From NCBI RefSeq assembly GCF_038396675.1, contig NC_088933.1, positions 34,494,501 through 34,558,500 of the forward strand: a stretch of 64,000 bases of DNA. The letters are read 5' to 3'. The notes beneath the pieces are model-generated. The model made no database searches and was not told where the DNA came from. It was given only the letters and a program-made list of their open reading frames with translations. Shown here in pieces: positions 59,550 through 64,000 of the stretch. The stretch's first letter is position 1; each line of letters begins with the position of its first letter. This DNA comes from Hydra vulgaris (Eukaryota; Cnidaria; Hydrozoa; Anthoathecata; Hydridae). A program made the position numbers and the translations under genes.

Positions 59550-60600
59550 TACTTGATTTTCATAAAGCACATTTTTTTTATCAAGACAATTATTAATAGA
59601 GATTTTAAATAGAAATCTTATAAAAATATTATTTTTAAGTAAAAAAAAATTTAACTTAAGTTTCTTTAAATTTTTTATTTTACAGAAGCTCCACGAAATG
59701 AAATGCTTCATTTTCCAAAATTAGTTTAAAAATGGTTGACGAATTAAATTATCATTTCTTAAGTTCTGTTTATTTTTATTTTCTAAGGTATATAAATTAT
59801 GGAAAGAAACTGGATTGGAGTTAGTTTAAAAATAAAATGTACAACGTTTTCTACTTAAATCCAATTAACAGAACGTCTTTTGGGGATTCATAAGACTTAA
59901 TGTTAGAGGTTCATAAGACTCGAACATCACAAAATTAATATCAAAGTTTATAAAAATTAGTTTTCGAATATTATTTCATAATAAAATTATAAAACAAAAT
60001 TGCCTATTTAATTTTTAAAAAAACTTTCAATTGACAACTTTGATAAAAAAATTATTAAAAAGCGAATGCATTTTTAGCAAAAAAATTTAATTAACTAAAC
60101 TACTTTCAGAGTTCCCTTATTTAAAGTTTTAATAATATGGACAATTTTGAAATTTTTATTTGCAGAATCGTTATATATATTATTATAAATTATTTTATAT
60201 TTAGAATAATTTAAAATAAAATATTTAAATAATGTAAAACAAAATATTTATTTGTTTAAATTAGAGAATTTAAACTTATTTTTGCAGTAAGTGGCAAATA
60301 AAACCATAAAAAAGAAATTTTGATGATTTAAGTGACAGTTATTTATATAAATATCATAAACGATAGATTTACTGAAATGAAAAAAATTCAAATCTTTCTA
60401 TGTTTATACAACTTCAAAACTTAATAAAACTGTGATGATTTAACTAAATCTGCTAAACTATTACAACAGAATTACCCAGACATTTGAAAATTTATTTCCA
60501 GCCAAATTAGTTAACGAAATCATTTTTATTAAAACGATATCACAGAAACAGCTACAATAAAAGATTTAATCAAAATAATATAGAGTTTTAAGGAGTGAGA
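59550..60600. other. AT-rich spacer, no gene seen
   Basis: No supported feature. Confidence 0.5.
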
Positions 60601-60619
60601 TTTTACAGATGTAAATACT

Positions 60620-60700
60620 GCAATATTGCAATTGATAAAACTGCTTGTGCATTTGCTAGTGCAGAAAAATCCTTCTGCAAATTAAATAAATTTTAATAAA
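60620..60700 (+). pseudogene. Tiny hAT dimerisation scrap
   Basis: The + strand reads ACAFASAEKSFCKLNKF, close to the hAT motif P.t.ASAERSFSKLK. It ends at the palindrome starting at 60691. Confidence 0.5.
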
Positions 60701-60742
60701 TTTATATACTCAATCCCGATTGAGTATATAAATTTATTAAAA
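60691..60742. repeat. Perfect hairpin, 24-bp arms, 4-nt loop
   Basis: 60691-60714 and 60719-60742 are exact complements around cccg. Confidence 0.9.
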
Positions 60743-61800
60743 AAAATTTAATAAAACATGATGGTATTTTATTAATTGGATATAAGTAGCAAACGTTTTA
60801 CAATTTATTTTTAAATGTAATAGAAAAAAATTTTTTGGGGAAAAAGCCCCGTCACTTTTTTGCAGAAGGGGGGTGGGAACAAATTTATAGTTACAGGTCT
60901 GGTTTACACACAATTTCTGCTTTTTTTTTTTTTATCGTTCAGTGACGCGTTGTTGTATAATCCATAAGTGACCGAAGTTATAGTATTTTAAAATTTCACT
61001 TACTTTAAAGAAAAGGAGTACTTCATATTTGAAAATTATTTTTTATTTTTCAAATATTATTAATTTGGCTACTCTTAATAATTTAGCGCTAAACTTGATC
61101 ATTTTATTTTATACTTTGCTCATTTTAGTCTTCAAAAGTATGAAAAAAAAGTATGCATTATTCTAAAACTTTTGTTTTCAAAACTAAATATTTCAGTTTA
61201 AATAAACATTAATGATTTTTATGCACAAAGTGATATATTAATGACGAAGTGATTCTTATGCATGATGTTGACCAAACTTAGGCGATTATAGGGTAACAAG
61301 AAATAAAAATATAATTTGTTTTTTTTCTCCCTGTTTTCCCTTTGTTACATTTGTTGTAACTATGTTACATTTATTGTTTATATTTATACAATATATAAAA
61401 TGTAAAAATATATACATACAAAGGAATATATCAATAAAAATAAAAAATAAAAAAATGCGTAAACTTAACAAAGACCCTGATGTCTTGTCGCAGAGAACCG
61501 TTTGGATTTGAACTTTTAATGTTAAAATTTTTTAAATTTTTTGTATTTGGGTGTTTGTGGTGATTTAGGTGATTGTAGTAATCTAATGGTTGAGTTAAGT
61601 TTATTGATGTTTTTTTTTTTATGGTTGTCACACATTTTCTTCTTGCACATTGCACACTTATGTATACAGTCATTCTATTTTGTGGGTAAACATTTTCAAT
61701 ATCGCAAATTGAATCTCATGTAAATAAAAGTATTTGTCTGTTTGAACTGATTTGGTTTGTCGTAAAAGTTCTTTTTTGTCCTTCATTTCGTTTTTCGACT
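60743..61800. other. AT-rich spacer, no gene seen
   Basis: A G-rich patch at 60837-60880; otherwise nothing recognised. Confidence 0.45.
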
Positions 61801-61960
61801 GAGCAATATGTACAGGTCACATATACTCACATATACATATCATACATACAAAGATACAGGTACACATCTACATATACATATGTACACGCGTTCAAATAGA
61901 CATATAGGTACGTACATACAAGCATATACAATACAATACAATATACATTGTACACGTAAC
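61800..61960. repeat. (ACATAT)-type low-complexity repeat
   Basis: Degenerate acatata/tacaca repeats, ending with an exact (aatac)n run at about 61927-61945. It directly follows the poly(A) end of the LINE. Confidence 0.85.
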
Positions 61961-63790
61961 TTTTTTTTTTTTTAAATGCTATATAATTATCCGTTCTATA
62001 ACTGAAATATAAGTTTAAAATTTTTATTATAATAATAAAAATTAAGCATGATATATGCTATTATGAGAAAGTAAGGAAATTTACAACGAAAAAAGTGTAG
62101 AACATTGAGTCTGAATAATTCATGAAAACTCATGGTATGGGTAGAAAAACTATTTTTTATTAATTAAAAATGTAAAAGTATATTATCAATAGATAAAATG
62201 ATTTTTTTAAGTTTTCTTTTTAATGCGTTAAAATTCCATTCATGAGAAAAGTCAAAATATTTCAAAACTATTTTATTCTAAAGAAAGGCTCCTTGAAAAT
62301 GAAACACAAGATTTACCAAAGGTAGGATGCGAAAATTGTCGTCGAATAAAGTTATCATTTCGTAGATGGTACTTGTTTTTTTCTTTTAGTGAGTGCAGGT
62401 TATGAAAGGAAGTAGGGGAAACGTTGATTTTACATGTATACATAAAACATAAACAATAACAAACGTTAAGCTGATATAAAGTTAAAAAATTCATTTCAAG
62501 TAAGAGAGGCCTGGCATTAGTAAAACGATCTTTAAAAATTATAAGACGCGCAATGTGTTTCTGTTGACGATGGTGAGGTTCTAGTATACTTTTATTGACA
62601 CTACCCTAAGCAATATAAGCGTAGTTGATATGGCAATGAATAAATGAATAATATAATTGCGTTAAAGTATGTTTATTTAAAAAACTTCTTGATTTGTATA
62701 ATTTTGCTATAATTCTAGCAATTTTGTTATTTAGATTATTAACCTGATTTTTCCATTTAAGATTTTCATCAATGTAAATGCCTAAAAATTTTGTAGTTTT
62801 TGTTCGCTTTATTTCAATATTATCAATAAAAATAAGAGGCGGAATACTTAGAATTAATTTTTTTTTGGAGTTGGGTAGAAAAGCATCTATTTGGTTTTTT
62901 CTATGTTAATTGATAGCTTGTTTGATTTAAACCAATTAGAAATTTTAATAAGCTTGGTGTTCATATTGCTAAATAATATTGTAAGGTCATTGCTTGTTAA
63001 AATAAGATTAGTATCATCGACAAACATAATTGTCATTAGGTTCGAGGTTTTGTTGAGATCATTGATATATATATTAGGAAAAGTAAAGGCCCCATTGAGC
63101 CTTGTGGCTTTCCCAAGTTATATCTAATAGATTTGATGATTATGATGAGTCTATTTGAATAAACTGTTTGCGATTAGTTAAATAGTTCTTTAGTAATAAT
63201 AAAGTGTTTCCAGTAATTCCATAATATTCTAGTTTATTATAAAGAATTTCATGATCTATAGTAACAAAAGCTTCGATTGATCTATGAAAATACCTAATGT
63301 ATATTGCGATGTTTCAAAGAACCTAAAGAGTATATTTTTAATTATTTTATATGAATCAATAACAATATTTCCGTTTACATCGTCTTGACCAATTGCTTTA
63401 TTAGCCTTAAGCATTTTGAAAGCAATCTCAAATTCATTAAAAGATACTTTAAATTTATTGAGAGAAGATATTTCAGAGGAAATCAAGTCTGTTTTAAGTA
63501 GATTGAATTACTCATTATAGAGATATTTTTGGCTAAATTCAGTATAAGTGATACAAAGAACTTATTTATTTAGTTTGCTACAACGTTAGGACTATACAAA
63601 AGCTCAGTATTTATTTTAGTTGCCTTTGGCAAAACATATATTTATATTTAACTGTTACAAGTGATTTCATTAACAAGCTCCCATTTTTGCTTAAAGTCGT
63701 TTTTGTATTTATCAAACAATTAGCTGTAATACTTTCTTTTAAAGTTTTTCTCTTCAATCCATAGAGCAAGATTCATAGCTGATGTACTAT
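61961..63790 (-). mobile_element. CR1/jockey-like LINE with 3' poly(A)
   Basis: The - strand carries reverse transcriptase and C-terminal ORF2 sequence from about 63790 to 62150, an AT-rich 3' untranslated part, and ends in an A tract (61961-61973). The 5' part and endonuclease are missing. Confidence 0.75.
62150..63790 (-). pseudogene. LINE ORF2: reverse transcriptase and C-terminal domain, broken
   Basis: Order on the - strand: FKRKYYS...LFDKYKNDFKQKWELVNEIT (linker before the reverse transcriptase, about 63760-63660), FKMLKANKAIGQDDVNGN (fingers), KLEYYGITGNTLLLLKNYL and NRKQFIQ, then IYINDLNKTSNL and FVDDTNLILTSND with both catalytic Asp present. The thumb reads NWFKSNKLSINIEKTK. The C-terminal region includes LTLYQLNVCYCLCFMY and HLRNDNFIRRQFSHPTFG. 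Stops and frame shifts lie between these blocks. It is longer and better kept than the LINE at 13350-14560 and of the same general type. Confidence 0.8.
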
Positions 63791-63840
63791 ATTTTTTGAC
63801 AATCAAGATGACTAAAAGTACATCTAAGATAATACTAGAT

Positions 63841-63864
63841 GCGTGTGTGTTTGTGTGTGTGTGA
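63841..63864. repeat. (GT)n microsatellite
   Basis: Short gtgtgtgt array before a hAT terminus. Confidence 0.9.
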
Positions 63865-63867
63865 GTG

Positions 63868-64000
63868 CAGAGCCGTGCATAGAATTTGGGGTCCCCGAGC
63901 ATCTTTCACTTTGGTGGCCCAACCCCCTCCCACTCCCCCTGCCCCACCCGTTATTCACCAATTTGCCTTTTTGCTAATAATTTTTCAAATTTCTCTAGTA
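63868..64000 (+). mobile_element. hAT-like terminus, cut by window end
   Basis: Begins cagagccgtgcatagaattt, a common hAT terminus form, followed by C-rich sequence. The rest is outside the window. Confidence 0.5.

Overview
This window looks like nuclear DNA of an AT-rich animal, most probably a cnidarian of the Hydra type. The grounds are extreme A+T content, many long (TA)n arrays, host genes with GT-AG introns, and a dense mix of animal transposon families (pogo/Tigger, Tc1/mariner, hAT, Transib, Mutator-like, CR1/L2/jockey-type LINEs, an LTR retrotransposon and a tRNA-derived SINE). The genus is inferred from these features, not proven. Nothing suggests bacterial or organellar DNA.

Host genes are few. 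A class A GPCR on the + strand has two exons, 26151-26277 and 32568-33646. They join in phase through a 6.3 kb intron to give 401 codons. An intronless GNAT acetyltransferase of the spermidine/spermine N1-acetyltransferase type lies on the - strand at 47292-47798. Two further exon-like stretches (49762-49996 on -, 42002-42134 on +) are possible pieces of host genes.

Layout. 1-6607: foldback repeats, MITEs (a hAT type with a perfect 8-bp target duplication, an AACGTT-rich type, a pogo type) and a broken copy of an uncharacterised multi-copy gene family (2582-5830). 9339-12175: a nearly complete pogo/Tigger element whose transposase is broken by a few lesions. 12760-14560: a CR1/L2-like LINE on the - strand, with a second 3' end at 17336-17465. 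16795-17037: a tRNA-derived SINE. 17654-24515: an LTR retrotransposon on the - strand with two LTRs, gag-pol remnants and a near-perfect target duplication. Inside its pol tail sits a Transib (RAG1-like) transposon, 18080-20943, with an intron in its transposase gene and one clear frameshift. 26278-32567: the GPCR intron, holding a LINE relic, a perfect 35-bp-arm palindrome and a Tc1 element. 34549-38500: MITE, hAT scrap and a 29-bp minisatellite.

39755-41480: a complete Tc1-type element with an intact 351-residue transposase whose catalytic spacing counts as DD38E. 42915-46595: a hAT relic split by a mariner (43518-44755) and followed by an internally deleted Tc1 (45367-46333). 50156-56636: LINE fragments in both orientations, an internally deleted Mutator-like element, a Tc1 scrap and a hAT relic. 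56638-59549: a second pogo-like element with a lost catalytic Asp. 61961-63790: a poly(A)-tailed LINE on the - strand. The window ends inside another hAT terminus.

The genes do not form an operon or a pathway. The overall picture is a transposon graveyard around two host genes, with several readable nested insertions and one DNA transposon that still looks able to make its transposase.
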